Shown one piece after another: positions 1 to 7,806 of a stretch of 9,997 nucleotides of DNA. The notes under the pieces are model-generated. The model was not told the DNA's origin. It saw only the letters and a list, made by a program, of their open reading frames with translations, and made no database searches. This DNA comes from an uncultured Clostridia bacterium (GTDB taxonomy: Bacteria; Bacillota; Clostridia; TANB77; CAG-508): contig CANQKB010000052.1 in NCBI GenBank assembly GCA_947624405.1, positions 1 to 9,997 of the forward strand. Direction: 5' to 3'. A program made the translations under genes and the position numbers. Numbering within the stretch: position 1 is the first letter of the stretch; every line of letters starts with the position of its first letter.

Positions 1-108
1 CATTAAATTTTCGTTACAAAACTATTACAACAACTGAATTTCAGAGTTCCTATTGTTTAAAAATATTATCTAGTAACGGGAGGATTAAGAAATGTAATAA
101 ATACGGTT

Positions 109-933
109 ATGGTTGACTATGTTATTAACGCACTTGGGTATTTACCAATTACATTTATGATTATTGGAGCTATAACATCAATAATTATGGGAGTTGTATT
201 ATCAATAAAAAGAAAAGATATATCAATATTTTTGTTTTTTTTAGGAATAGATATTTCTTTATTAATATTATCTTTTATCCAAGGTAAAGCAACTATATAT
301 AGGACGTGTCAACAATTTCAGCTATTTGTAGCTTTTATATTTATGATATTTATAAATTTAATGCTAACAATAAATATGAAAAAGACTTTTAAAAATATAT
401 TTTTATTTGTTATGTTTTTTATGATTTTTTATCAGGTAAAAGAGATATATACATTGCAATATATTAATGAAATAAGGTATCAGCATGAAAAAAGTGATAT
501 GACTATTTTGGCACATGAATTAACAGCCAAATACGATGTAGAAAATAAGCCAGTAGTTTTTTATGGAAATTATCAATTACCAGAGTGTGTAAAAAATGAA
601 GTTTTTATAAAACCAAATAGCTTACATTATAAAGTATTGAAATCTTATTGTGAACATTTTTATCAAGAGAATTTAGAAAAAGTAGAAGAATACAAATGTG
701 TGCAATCAGCTGTAGATTCATATGTCAAAGGTGCAACGTATGGATTTTTTAATGAAGGCGTTGCAAATGTCGAATTAATGAGATTTTTTAAATTTTTAGG
801 ATATGAGTTTAAAACAACTACTACAGATAAGATTTTCTCATTATATTATGCTACAGAGGAAATTGATGTACCAACTTGGCCAAAAGAAGGAGCAATATTA
901 GATCTTGGAGAGTTTATTTTTGTTCATTTTTAA
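109..933 (+). CDS. GtrII-like membrane glycosyltransferase, C-terminal part only (5' end lost, shifted or off the window)
   Basis: The 274 residues match the C-terminal half of the next gene along their whole length, roughly 60% identical by eye. They share the INALGYLPITF stretch, the CQQFQLFVAFIFM membrane segment, SDMTILAHEL and the final WPK-G-GEF-VHF motif. Homology to the paralogue begins around position 79 (GGLRN against GGLKN), upstream of the first in-frame ATG. That ATG at 109 has no well-placed ribosome binding site, and an in-frame TAA lies at 58-60. A different frame (codons starting at 3) is open from the window edge to past position 79 and has weakly similar residues (T-ITTT). 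So this is either a frameshifted gene whose N-terminal half lies to the left, or a truncated remnant of a tandem duplication. The visible part has several hydrophobic helices followed by a non-membrane tail. Function is inferred only from the paralogue. It may not be expressed. Confidence 0.6.
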   Translation: MVDYVINALGYLPITFMIIGAITSIIMGVVLSIKRKDISIFLFFLGIDISLLILSFIQGKATIYRTCQQFQLFVAFIFMIFINLMLTINMKKTFKNIFLFVMFFMIFYQVKEIYTLQYINEIRYQHEKSDMTILAHELTAKYDVENKPVVFYGNYQLPECVKNEVFIKPNSLHYKVLKSYCEHFYQENLEKVEEYKCVQSAVDSYVKGATYGFFNEGVANVELMRFFKFLGYEFKTTTTDKIFSLYYATEEIDVPTWPKEGAILDLGEFIFVHF

Positions 934-947
934 ATAGGAGGAAGAAA

Positions 948-2585
948 ATGGAAAAGTATAAAGAGTCTTTTATAAGATTAATTAAAAATAAAGGTTTCAT
1001 AATAACAGTAATAATAGTTGCTGTTGCAAGCTATGGGTATTTGTTAGAGCATTGTACAGTTAATATAGATACATTATCAGGAGATAGATATTATAAGGGA
1101 GGAGATTTAATCGCACAAGGAAGATTATTAGGTCCAGTAATAGATAAAATTTTTAATGTAATGAATTATTATCCATTTTTCGCAGATTTTATTGCAGTGA
1201 TATTTCTTATAATATCAGCTGTTTTATACTGTACGCTATTTGATGTTGTATCAAAAGGAAAAGTAAAAATGATATCATATACGATATTTGCATGCTTTTT
1301 TATATCATATCCATTGATAATGGAAGTGATGCCATTTATACCAATGGGAATATCAATAGGTTTAGGATTTTGCCTAGTAGCACTAAGTTTAATTGCATAT
1401 AATGAGTGTTTGATAACAAAAAAGGTAAGTCTATTTATATTTAGTATAATTACTTTATTTGGTGCTATATCATTATATGAATCTTTTGCAGTAGTATATA
1501 TAATTGGAGTATTAGCCTCGATGTTATTAAAAATATTATTTGGTAGTGATGAAAAGATAAAACTAGGACAAAACATTTTTAATGGATTATTATATATAAT
1601 TCCTTTGTGTATAGCAATAATGTTAAGTTTTGTTTTACCTGTACTTATTTTGAAATGTACTAATATACATACAACTAGTAGACCCGATAAAATATCAATG
1701 TATAAAGATTTAGGATTCATTGGAGGATTAAAAAATTTTGTAAATACGGTTATAATGAATTATTTTATAAATGCATTAGGATATTTACCAATTACTTTTT
1801 TGGTAATAGGTATTATTGTATCAATAATAATGGGGATTGTTTTATCAATTAAAAGAAAAAATTGCTCAATATTTTTGGTTATATTAGGAATGAGTGTTTC
1901 TTTATTTTTACTATCTTTGATTCAAGCAAAATCTTCATACTATAGAGCTTGTCAACAATTTCAATTATTTGTAGCCTTTATATTTATGGTTTTGACACAA
2001 TTAATGTTGACAATAAATATGAAAAAATGTTTAAAATACTCATTTATATTTATTATGTTTTTTATGATATTTTATCAAGTTAAGGAGACATATAAATGGC
2101 AATTTATTAATGATATAAGATATCAAAAAGAAAAAAGTGATATGACTATTTTGGCACATGAATTGGTTTCAAATTATGATGTAGAAAATAAACCAGTGGT
2201 TTTCTGTGGATGTTATATACCAGCGAAGATTATATTGGATGAGGTTTTTATAAATAAAGATAGCTTACATTATAAGGTATTAGAATGGTATTGTAAAAAT
2301 TTTTATCCAGAAAATTTAGAAAATGTAGATTACTACCATGTGGTAGAAACAAGCATGTTTTCTTATGTATTATGGTCAGTTGATGCTTTTTATCCTGAAG
2401 AAACTGCTAATAGTGAATTATTAAAGTTTTTTAAATATTTAGGGTATGAATTTAAACCTGGTAGTATAGATATGTATGAAAAAGCAAGAACAATGGTAAC
2501 TGATGAAAATATCCCATCATGGCCAAAAAATGGCTCTATAGTAGATACGGGTGAATTTATATGTGTTCATTTTTATCTTAAGTAA
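948..2585 (+). CDS. GtrII-type polytopic membrane glucosyltransferase family protein
   Basis: This 545-residue protein looks like the Glucos_trans_II (GtrII) family, integral membrane enzymes thought to move glucosyl groups from a lipid carrier onto cell-surface polysaccharides. Evidence is a short cytoplasmic start, a first helix near residues 15-35, an extracytoplasmic loop with acidic residues and a GR motif (NIDTLSGDRYYKGGDLIAQGR, residues about 39-60), then about ten hydrophobic segments up to residue 400 and a C-terminal non-membrane domain of about 140 residues. The start at 948 is chosen because AGGAGG (936-941) sits 6 nt upstream; an in-frame ATG at 876 lies inside the preceding gene and adds residues unlike the family. 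It follows its partial paralogue by 14 nt, so the two are probably co-transcribed. Substrate and acceptor cannot be read from the sequence. The family call is from recognition of the fold pattern, not a search. Confidence 0.7.
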   Translation: MEKYKESFIRLIKNKGFIITVIIVAVASYGYLLEHCTVNIDTLSGDRYYKGGDLIAQGRLLGPVIDKIFNVMNYYPFFADFIAVIFLIISAVLYCTLFDVVSKGKVKMISYTIFACFFISYPLIMEVMPFIPMGISIGLGFCLVALSLIAYNECLITKKVSLFIFSIITLFGAISLYESFAVVYIIGVLASMLLKILFGSDEKIKLGQNIFNGLLYIIPLCIAIMLSFVLPVLILKCTNIHTTSRPDKISMYKDLGFIGGLKNFVNTVIMNYFINALGYLPITFLVIGIIVSIIMGIVLSIKRKNCSIFLVILGMSVSLFLLSLIQAKSSYYRACQQFQLFVAFIFMVLTQLMLTINMKKCLKYSFIFIMFFMIFYQVKETYKWQFINDIRYQKEKSDMTILAHELVSNYDVENKPVVFCGCYIPAKIILDEVFINKDSLHYKVLEWYCKNFYPENLENVDYYHVVETSMFSYVLWSVDAFYPEETANSELLKFFKYLGYEFKPGSIDMYEKARTMVTDENIPSWPKNGSIVDTGEFICVHFYLK

Positions 2586-2734
2586 AAATATATTGAGATA
2601 ATATTCTAATGTAGGATGTGTTATGACAATTAAAGTCTCCTTACATAAAAACAAAAAAAGGGCAAATACTAGACAAATAAGATAAACAATGATATAATAC
2701 TAAATCATATTCTACGAAAAAGGGATGATTAAGA
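2586..2734. other. intergenic region between gtrII-like gene and metG
   Basis: This gap of about 150 nt holds the metG promoter and an imperfect stem (ATGTAGGA at 2609-2616 against TCCTTACAT at 2638-2646) with no following T-run. I see no T-box or S-box leader: the transcript from the promoter would have only about 30 nt before the metG start. Confidence 0.5.
2670..2698 (+). promoter_or_regulatory. sigma-A-type promoter for metG operon
   Basis: TAGACA (2670-2675, one mismatch to TTGACA) is followed after exactly 17 nt by a perfect TATAAT (2693-2698). Transcription would start near 2705, about 30 nt before the metG ATG. No tRNA-sensing leader fits in that space. Confidence 0.75.
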
Positions 2735-4318
2735 ATGAGTAAAAATGTTATAATAGGTGGAGCATGGCCATATGCTAATAGTTCAGTACATATAGGTCAC
2801 TTGGTAGCATTGTTGCCAGCAGATTTTTTAGCAAGATATCATAGAAAAATAGGAGATAACGTAATTTATGTTTCAGGAACAGATTGTCATGGTACACCGA
2901 TTACATTAAAAGCAAAAAAAGAGAAAAAATCACCAAAAGAAATTTCAGACTATTATCATGAAGAATTTGTAAAAGCTTTTAATGCAATGGACTTTTCATA
3001 TGATTTATATACGCAAACAGAAGACGAATATCACAAGCAAAAAGTACAACAACTATTTAGAAAAATGTATGATAATGGATATATAATTGAAAAAGAAGAG
3101 CCTCAACCTTATTGTGATAACTGTGGCAAGTTCTTAGCAGATAGAGAGCTTATTTTAACATGCCCAAGTTGTGGAAAAGAAACAAAAGGAGAAGGATGTG
3201 ATTGTGGATATATTCCAACTCCAGAAGATTTAAAAAATGCCAAATGTCAAGAATGTGGTAAGCAAGTTATTGAAAAAAATAACAAAAACTTATACATTGC
3301 TCTTCCAAAGTTACAACCATTCGTAGAAAAATATTATAATGAGAATAAAAATGCATGGAGAAAAAATGGACAAAATGAAACTTTGAAATATCTAAAACAA
3401 GGATTAATAGATAGAGCTGTAACACGTGACCTTGAATGGGGTATTGATATACCTGTTGAAGGATATGAAAATAAAAAAATGTATGTATGGATAGATGCAG
3501 TATTAGGTTATCTTACAGCATCTATGAAATATTGTGAAGAACATGGATTAAATTGGGAAGATTATTGGAAAGGCGATAATTCTTTAATATATATGGTGCA
3601 TGGAAAAGATAATATAATTTTCCATTCTATCATTTTGCCTGCATTATATTTTGCGTTAGAAGATAATATGAGGTCACCAGATAAGATTGTATCATGTGAA
3701 TATTTAAATATAAATGATGAAAAAATGTCAAAGAGCAAAGGAAATGGAATTACTATTTTAGATTTAACTAGCGAATTTGCTACAGATTCAATAAGATATT
3801 ATTTTATAAATAATGGACCAGAAAACAAGGATAGCAATTTTTCAATAGAAGATTTTAAACGTGTTCATAATGCTGATTTAGTAAACAAATTTGGCAATTT
3901 TATTAACAGAACATTAAAGTTTAAAGGCTTAGAAAAAATAGAAGTTGCAGAAAAAGATGAAGAAGTTGTTGAAAAAATAGAAGAAACATATAAAAAAGTT
4001 TCAGAGCATATAGATAAATTGGAATTTAAAAAAGCTATAGAAACAATGATGGAACTTGTTGAATATGGAAATAAATATTATGATGAAATGAAACCATGGG
4101 TATTATATAAGGAAAATCAGGAGAAATTCAAAAAAGTTATATATAATTGTGCATTAATAATTGCAAACTTAGCAAATGTTTTTGAACCTGTAATGCCAGG
4201 AACAATACAAAAATTAAAGAATTATTTAAAAATAGATAATCTTGGATGGGGCTTCGTAGACCTAAATAGAGATATTGTATTAGAAAATATAGAACCTGTA
4301 TTTGAAAAGATACAATAA
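2735..4318 (+). CDS. metG: methionyl-tRNA synthetase, two-zinc-knuckle type without C-terminal tRNA-binding domain
   Basis: Class I aminoacyl-tRNA synthetase that charges tRNA-Met with methionine in the cytoplasm. The HIGH signature is at residues 19-22 and KMSKS at 330-334. Between the Rossmann halves is a zinc-binding insert with four Cys pairs (127/130, 143/146, 155/157, 171/174), i.e. two knuckles. The anticodon-binding helical domain fills residues about 360-527 (NKFGNFINRTLKF near 390). At 527 aa it stops after this domain; the C-terminal EMAP/Trbp111-like dimerisation domain found in longer MetRS (about 650 aa) is absent. The paired knuckles resemble archaeal-type MetRS, called MetRS1 in some Gram-positive bacteria. 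Start ATG 2735 follows an AGGGATG-like binding site. It is the first gene after a strong promoter and is followed 12 nt later by scpB. Confidence 0.95.
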   Translation: MSKNVIIGGAWPYANSSVHIGHLVALLPADFLARYHRKIGDNVIYVSGTDCHGTPITLKAKKEKKSPKEISDYYHEEFVKAFNAMDFSYDLYTQTEDEYHKQKVQQLFRKMYDNGYIIEKEEPQPYCDNCGKFLADRELILTCPSCGKETKGEGCDCGYIPTPEDLKNAKCQECGKQVIEKNNKNLYIALPKLQPFVEKYYNENKNAWRKNGQNETLKYLKQGLIDRAVTRDLEWGIDIPVEGYENKKMYVWIDAVLGYLTASMKYCEEHGLNWEDYWKGDNSLIYMVHGKDNIIFHSIILPALYFALEDNMRSPDKIVSCEYLNINDEKMSKSKGNGITILDLTSEFATDSIRYYFINNGPENKDSNFSIEDFKRVHNADLVNKFGNFINRTLKFKGLEKIEVAEKDEEVVEKIEETYKKVSEHIDKLEFKKAIETMMELVEYGNKYYDEMKPWVLYKENQEKFKKVIYNCALIIANLANVFEPVMPGTIQKLKNYLKIDNLGWGFVDLNRDIVLENIEPVFEKIQ

Positions 4319-4330
4319 AGTGGAGGAAGC

Positions 4331-4907
4331 ATGGAAAGGGACAAAATAAAAGGCATAATTGAAGCAGAGCTTTTTAGTTCAGGAAGACCAATAACTTTAA
4401 AAGAAATTGAAATGAATTTAGAAATAGAAAGAGAACAGCTTCAAGAAATTATTTTGGAAATGCAGGAGGAATATAAAAGTGAATCAAGAGGCATAGAGAT
4501 TGTTAAAATAAATGATGGTTATACTCTATCAAGTAAGTTAGAATATAGAGAATTTATATATCCTATAATTGATAAAAGAGTAAAGCCAAATTTGTCGCGG
4601 AGCAGCACTTGAGGTACTTTCAATAATTGCATATAATCCACAAATTACAAGGGCAGAGATAGATAATATAAGAGGAGTTAGTTCTGATGCTTGTATGTAT
4701 AGGTTATTAGATCATAATTTAATAGAAGAAGCGGGAAAAATAGATGTACCAGGCAAACCAATGTCATATAAAGTAACAGATGAGTTTTTAAAAAAGTTTG
4801 GACTAAATTCATTAGATGAACTACCAGAACTTCCAAGATACAGAGTGGATGAAAATAAGCAAATTGTTATAGATGATTTGATTGCAGAACAGAAAGAAGG
4901 AGATTAA
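4331..4907 (+). CDS. scpB: segregation and condensation protein ScpB, read through a +1 shift at CGG-A (4598-4601)
   Basis: ScpB is the winged-helix partner of ScpA in the bacterial SMC condensin complex, which compacts and segregates the chromosome. The first 90 codons (to 4600) give the N-terminal winged helix: IIEAELFSSGRPITLKEI, then YTLSSKLEYREFIYPII. In that frame translation hits TGA at 4610-4612. Skipping one base after CGG at 4598-4600 continues as AALEVLSIIAYNPQITRAEI and IRGVSSDACMYRLLDHNLI, the diagnostic second winged helix, to TAA 4905-4907. The joined product is 191 aa, normal for the family. GGAGG at 4321-4325 supports the ATG at 4331. The usual partner gene scpA is not in this window. 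A conventional annotation would call this a pseudogene; I list it as coding because the same CGG-linked shift occurs twice more nearby. The residue inserted at the site is uncertain (Arg if CGG is decoded). Confidence 0.8.
4598..4601 (+). other. putative +1 frameshift / quadruplet codon CGG-A in scpB
   Basis: Codons run TTG TCG CGG, then one base (A 4601) must be skipped to reach GCA GCA CTT GAG, encoding the conserved LS-x-AALE motif. Without the shift, TGA follows four codons after TCG-CGG begins. Confidence 0.7.
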
Positions 4908-6056
4908 TTGATTAAAGAAATAAAAGAAATCATGAAGCACAATGAAAGTAATCTTTCGGAATATGCTTGTAAGTCAGAAGATGGAATAAAATTAAACAGT
5001 GAAAGACTTGACATACGACCAATTTTTTTTAGAGATATTGACAAGATAATTCATTCACAGGCGTATGCGAGATATATAGACAAAACACAGGTATTTTCAT
5101 TTACAGAAAATGACCATATTACACACAGAGTACTTCATGTGCAATTGGTTGCAAAGGTTGCTAGGACAATAGGAAGAGCACTTAGGCTTAATGAAGATTT
5201 AATTGAAGCAATAGCATTAGGTCATGATGTTGGACATACTCCATTTGGGCATAGAGGAGAAAAATTTTTAAATGATATTGCAAAAAAAGAGCAAATTGGA
5301 TATTTTTATCATAATGCACAAAGTGTAAGAATGTTAAAAGATATTGAAAATTTAAATATTACAGTTCAAACTTTAGATGGAATACTTGCACATAATGGAG
5401 AGATACTTTTAAATAAATATGAACCAGATAGAAATAAGAAACCACAAGATTTTTTAGCAGAATTAGATAGAGTGTATCATGAAGAGGGATATAGTAAAAA
5501 AATAAGACCAATGACACTAGAGGGAAGTGTTGTAAGACTTTCAGATATAATTGCATATATAGGGCGTGATATTGAAGATGCTATTATTATTGGTACAATA
5601 AAAAGAGAAGATATACCCGAAAAAATAACAAAAAATATAGGAAATACAAACTCACAAATTGTTAATACTCTGATTTTAGATGTAATAAAACACAGTATTG
5701 ATAGACCATATTTGAGATTTTCGAATGATGTATTTGAAAGTTTAATTGAGCTAAAAAAGTGGAATTATGAGAATATATATGCATCAGATGAAGCTATGAA
5801 AAATGAGTCATTTTTAGAAGAAGCATTTAATGAGTTGTATTATTTTTATTTGGATAAAATTAATGGTAGATACTATATAGAAATAGATGATAACATGTCA
5901 TATAGTGAGAAAAATTTATATGAATTTATAAATGAAAGAACAGATGAATATAAACAAAACACTGATTTAAGGCGAGCGGTGATAGATTATATATCAGGGC
6001 AAACAGATAAATTTTTCTTGAAAGAGTGTGAAGTAAATTTGCAGAAAACATGCTAA
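4908..6056 (+). CDS. dgt: dGTPase-like HD-domain dNTP triphosphohydrolase
   Basis: Predicted cytoplasmic HD hydrolase of the deoxyguanosinetriphosphate triphosphohydrolase-like family, which cleaves dNTPs to deoxynucleosides and triphosphate and so trims nucleotide pools. The family signature near residues 33-60 (SERLDIRPIFFRDIDKIIHS, then YARYIDKTQVF) is intact. The HD metal ligands are visible: H73, H106-D107 in GHDVGHTPFGH (residues 105-115) and the distal D213 in VVRLSD. At 382 aa it is slightly longer than the common clostridial form of about 340 aa, partly through its N terminus. The start is TTG at 4908, directly after the scpB stop, with AAGGAG at 4897-4902 five nt upstream; an in-frame ATG at 4932 is the alternative but has a poorer binding site. 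The zero spacing suggests translational coupling to scpB. The exact dNTP preference cannot be told. Confidence 0.85.
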   Translation: MIKEIKEIMKHNESNLSEYACKSEDGIKLNSERLDIRPIFFRDIDKIIHSQAYARYIDKTQVFSFTENDHITHRVLHVQLVAKVARTIGRALRLNEDLIEAIALGHDVGHTPFGHRGEKFLNDIAKKEQIGYFYHNAQSVRMLKDIENLNITVQTLDGILAHNGEILLNKYEPDRNKKPQDFLAELDRVYHEEGYSKKIRPMTLEGSVVRLSDIIAYIGRDIEDAIIIGTIKREDIPEKITKNIGNTNSQIVNTLILDVIKHSIDRPYLRFSNDVFESLIELKKWNYENIYASDEAMKNESFLEEAFNELYYFYLDKINGRYYIEIDDNMSYSEKNLYEFINERTDEYKQNTDLRRAVIDYISGQTDKFFLKECEVNLQKTC

Positions 6057-6080
6057 ATTACAAAAGCTAAAGGAGAAAAA

Positions 6081-6413
6081 ATGGAATTATTTGGAATAAT
6101 ATATATATTAATATTTATAATATTTTTATTGATAGCTTATTCGATTTTTCAAATAAAATCTGCAGGAATGAATGTCAAGGATTTTAAGGAGTTTATACAG
6201 GCAAATGAAATACTCGATAAGTTATATGAATTGTCTAAACGTTATGAAAGAATGGATCAAAATGAGAGACTTATGTTTTTGATGGAAGCAGAGAAAGTTT
6301 TTCGCGCATTTGATAAAGTACCTAATATATTATGGGAAGAAGAATATCAAAAATATAGTAAAATCCTTGATATATATAGGGAAATAAAAATGATTAGATG
6401 GAATGAACAGTAA
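6081..6413 (+). CDS. small single-pass membrane protein of unknown function
   Basis: I do not recognise this 110-residue protein. It starts with one strongly hydrophobic helix (residues about 4-24, GIIYILIFIIFLLIAYSIF) and continues as a charged, probably helical soluble part: DFKEFIQANEILDKLYELSKR, then ERMDQNERLMFLMEAEKVF and a Trp/Glu-rich end (NILWEEEY). There is no cleavage site after the helix, so it is probably a membrane anchor. AAAGGAG at 6069-6075 lies 5 nt before the ATG. It follows the dGTPase-like gene by 24 nt on the same strand and is probably the last gene of the metG transcript. Codon use matches its neighbours. No catalytic motif is visible. Confidence 0.65.
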   Translation: MELFGIIYILIFIIFLLIAYSIFQIKSAGMNVKDFKEFIQANEILDKLYELSKRYERMDQNERLMFLMEAEKVFRAFDKVPNILWEEEYQKYSKILDIYREIKMIRWNEQ

Positions 6414-6451
6414 ACAAAAATAAAAAGGTTACATATAATGTTACTAGAATA

Positions 6452-6506
6452 AAACAATATAATGTATATTATTAGAAATGTAAATTATATTGTTTAAACT
6501 TTTTTT
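6452..6506 (+). terminator. AT-only hairpin with T-run, possible terminator before glmU
   Basis: AAACAATATAAT (6452-6463) and ATTATATTGTTT (6484-6495) form a perfect 12-bp inverted repeat around a 20-nt loop, followed by seven T (6500-6506). The stem has one G-C pair only, so it is weak as an intrinsic terminator. It could instead be an operator for glmU, which starts 27 nt downstream. Confidence 0.45.
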
Positions 6507-6532
6507 GAGCTATAGAAAGGAATGATACTAAA

Positions 6533-7792
6533 ATGGAGGATATAGTAGCAGTTGTTTTAGCAGCTGGAAAAGGCACAAGAATGAAAACCAATAAGGCGAA
6601 AGTTGTACATAAGATTTATGGAAAAGAAATGGTGAAAAGAGCGGTTGAAACAGCTTTTAAGGCTGGAATAAAGGATATTATAGCGATTGTAGGTCATAAA
6701 AGAGATGAGGTAGAAGCTGTACTTGGAGATAGTGTTAGTTATGCATATCAAGAGGAACTTTTAGGAACAGGGCACACTGTAATGCAGGCTATACCATATT
6801 TAAAAGATAGAAAAGGTAAAGTAGTGATATTATATGGAGATGTGCCAATAGTAAGACCGGAGACAATACAAAAATTAATAACTAAAAGTATAAGGGATGA
6901 AGAACAGGCAACAATACTTACAGCGATTCTAAGTGAGCCTACAGGATATGGAAGGATAATAAGGGATGAGGACAGCAAGGTAAGAGAAATCGTTGAGGAG
7001 AAAGATGCAACAGATGAACAAAGAAAAATTACAGAAATAAATTCTGGTTTATATTGTTTTGATATACAAGAACTTATATTAGCATTGGAGAAACTTACTC
7101 CTAATAATTCTCAAGAAGAATATTATTTAACTGATGTGATTAAAATTATGAATGAAAAAGGTCTTAAAGTTGGTGCGATGATAGTTGAAGATAAAACAGA
7201 GATTTTAGGAGTAAATGATAGAGCTCAGCTTGAAATGTTGACAAGAATACTTAGAATTAGAATAAATCAGCAACATATGGAAAATGGTGTTACTATTGAA
7301 GATATGAATAACACGTATATATATGATGATGTTAAAATTGGTGCTGATACAATAATACACCCTAATACTACGATTAAATCAGGTGTTATAATTGGTGAAA
7401 ACTGCGAGATAGGTCCAAATGCATATATTAGAGAAGGATGTATTATTTCAGATAATGTAAAAATTGGAAGTTTTGTTGAAGTAAAAAAGGCAATTATCGG
7501 TGAAGGGACAAAAGTTCCACATTTATCATATATGGGTGATTGCGAAATTGGAAAGAAAACCAATATTGGCTGTGGAACTATTACTTGTAATTATGATGGC
7601 TTTAAGAAAAGTAAGACAGTGATTGGAGATAATAGTTTTGTTGGATCAAATGTTAATTTTATTGCACCTGTAAATGTGGGAGATAATACAATTATTGCTG
7701 CAGGTTCTACAATTACTGATGATGTGCCAAATGATAGTTTAAGTATAGCAAGGCAAAGACAATTAAATAAGGAAGGTTGGAATAAGAAATAA
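6533..7792 (+). CDS. glmU: bifunctional UDP-GlcNAc pyrophosphorylase / glucosamine-1-phosphate N-acetyltransferase, short form
   Basis: GlmU makes UDP-N-acetylglucosamine, the precursor of peptidoglycan, in two steps: acetylation of glucosamine-1-phosphate and then uridylylation. The N-terminal nucleotidyltransferase domain (residues 1-225) has LAAGKGTRMK (9-18), LLGTGHTV (76-83), YGDVP (101-105) and EINSGLY (168-174). The left-handed beta-helix follows from about 250. Acetyltransferase residues known in E. coli GlmU are present: R300, K318 in VEVKKA, H330 and Y333 in PHLSYMGD, N353 in TCNYDG. The C terminus (IARQRQLNKEGW) is complete. The protein is 419 aa against about 455-460 for the family; the shortage lies between IGPNA (293-297) and IRE (299-301), about two helix coils. 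AGAAAGGA at 6514-6521 precedes the ATG. The gene is followed by a terminator, so it may be monocistronic. Confidence 0.93.
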   Translation: MEDIVAVVLAAGKGTRMKTNKAKVVHKIYGKEMVKRAVETAFKAGIKDIIAIVGHKRDEVEAVLGDSVSYAYQEELLGTGHTVMQAIPYLKDRKGKVVILYGDVPIVRPETIQKLITKSIRDEEQATILTAILSEPTGYGRIIRDEDSKVREIVEEKDATDEQRKITEINSGLYCFDIQELILALEKLTPNNSQEEYYLTDVIKIMNEKGLKVGAMIVEDKTEILGVNDRAQLEMLTRILRIRINQQHMENGVTIEDMNNTYIYDDVKIGADTIIHPNTTIKSGVIIGENCEIGPNAYIREGCIISDNVKIGSFVEVKKAIIGEGTKVPHLSYMGDCEIGKKTNIGCGTITCNYDGFKKSKTVIGDNSFVGSNVNFIAPVNVGDNTIIAAGSTITDDVPNDSLSIARQRQLNKEGWNKK

Positions 7793-7806
7793 TAAAATAA
7801 AAGAGT

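Noticed and set aside
56..62. Classical -1 slippery heptamer T-TTA-AAA in the first GtrII copy
   Set aside because: It lies in the open upstream frame, but a -1 shift leads to TAG at 71-73 and does not reach the conserved C-terminal frame, which needs +1 or -2.
77..80. CGGG near the first GtrII frame change as a fourth CGG shift site
   Set aside because: It is not in frame with the open upstream frame; in the frame where it is a codon it is preceded by TAG and TAA, and a shift there leads to the wrong frame.
1169..1720. Long minus-strand open frame of 183 codons
   Set aside because: Antisense to the GtrII-like gene, isoleucine/asparagine-rich mirror of a membrane protein, with no matching ribosome binding site or family.
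2586..2734. T-box or S-box riboswitch before metG
   Set aside because: The promoter lies only about 30 nt before the start codon, leaving no room for a leader, and no T-box sequence was seen upstream.
7267..7563. Minus-strand open frame inside glmU
   Set aside because: A shadow of the beta-helix repeats of GlmU; there are similar minus-strand frames at 6557-6751 and 6748-6978.
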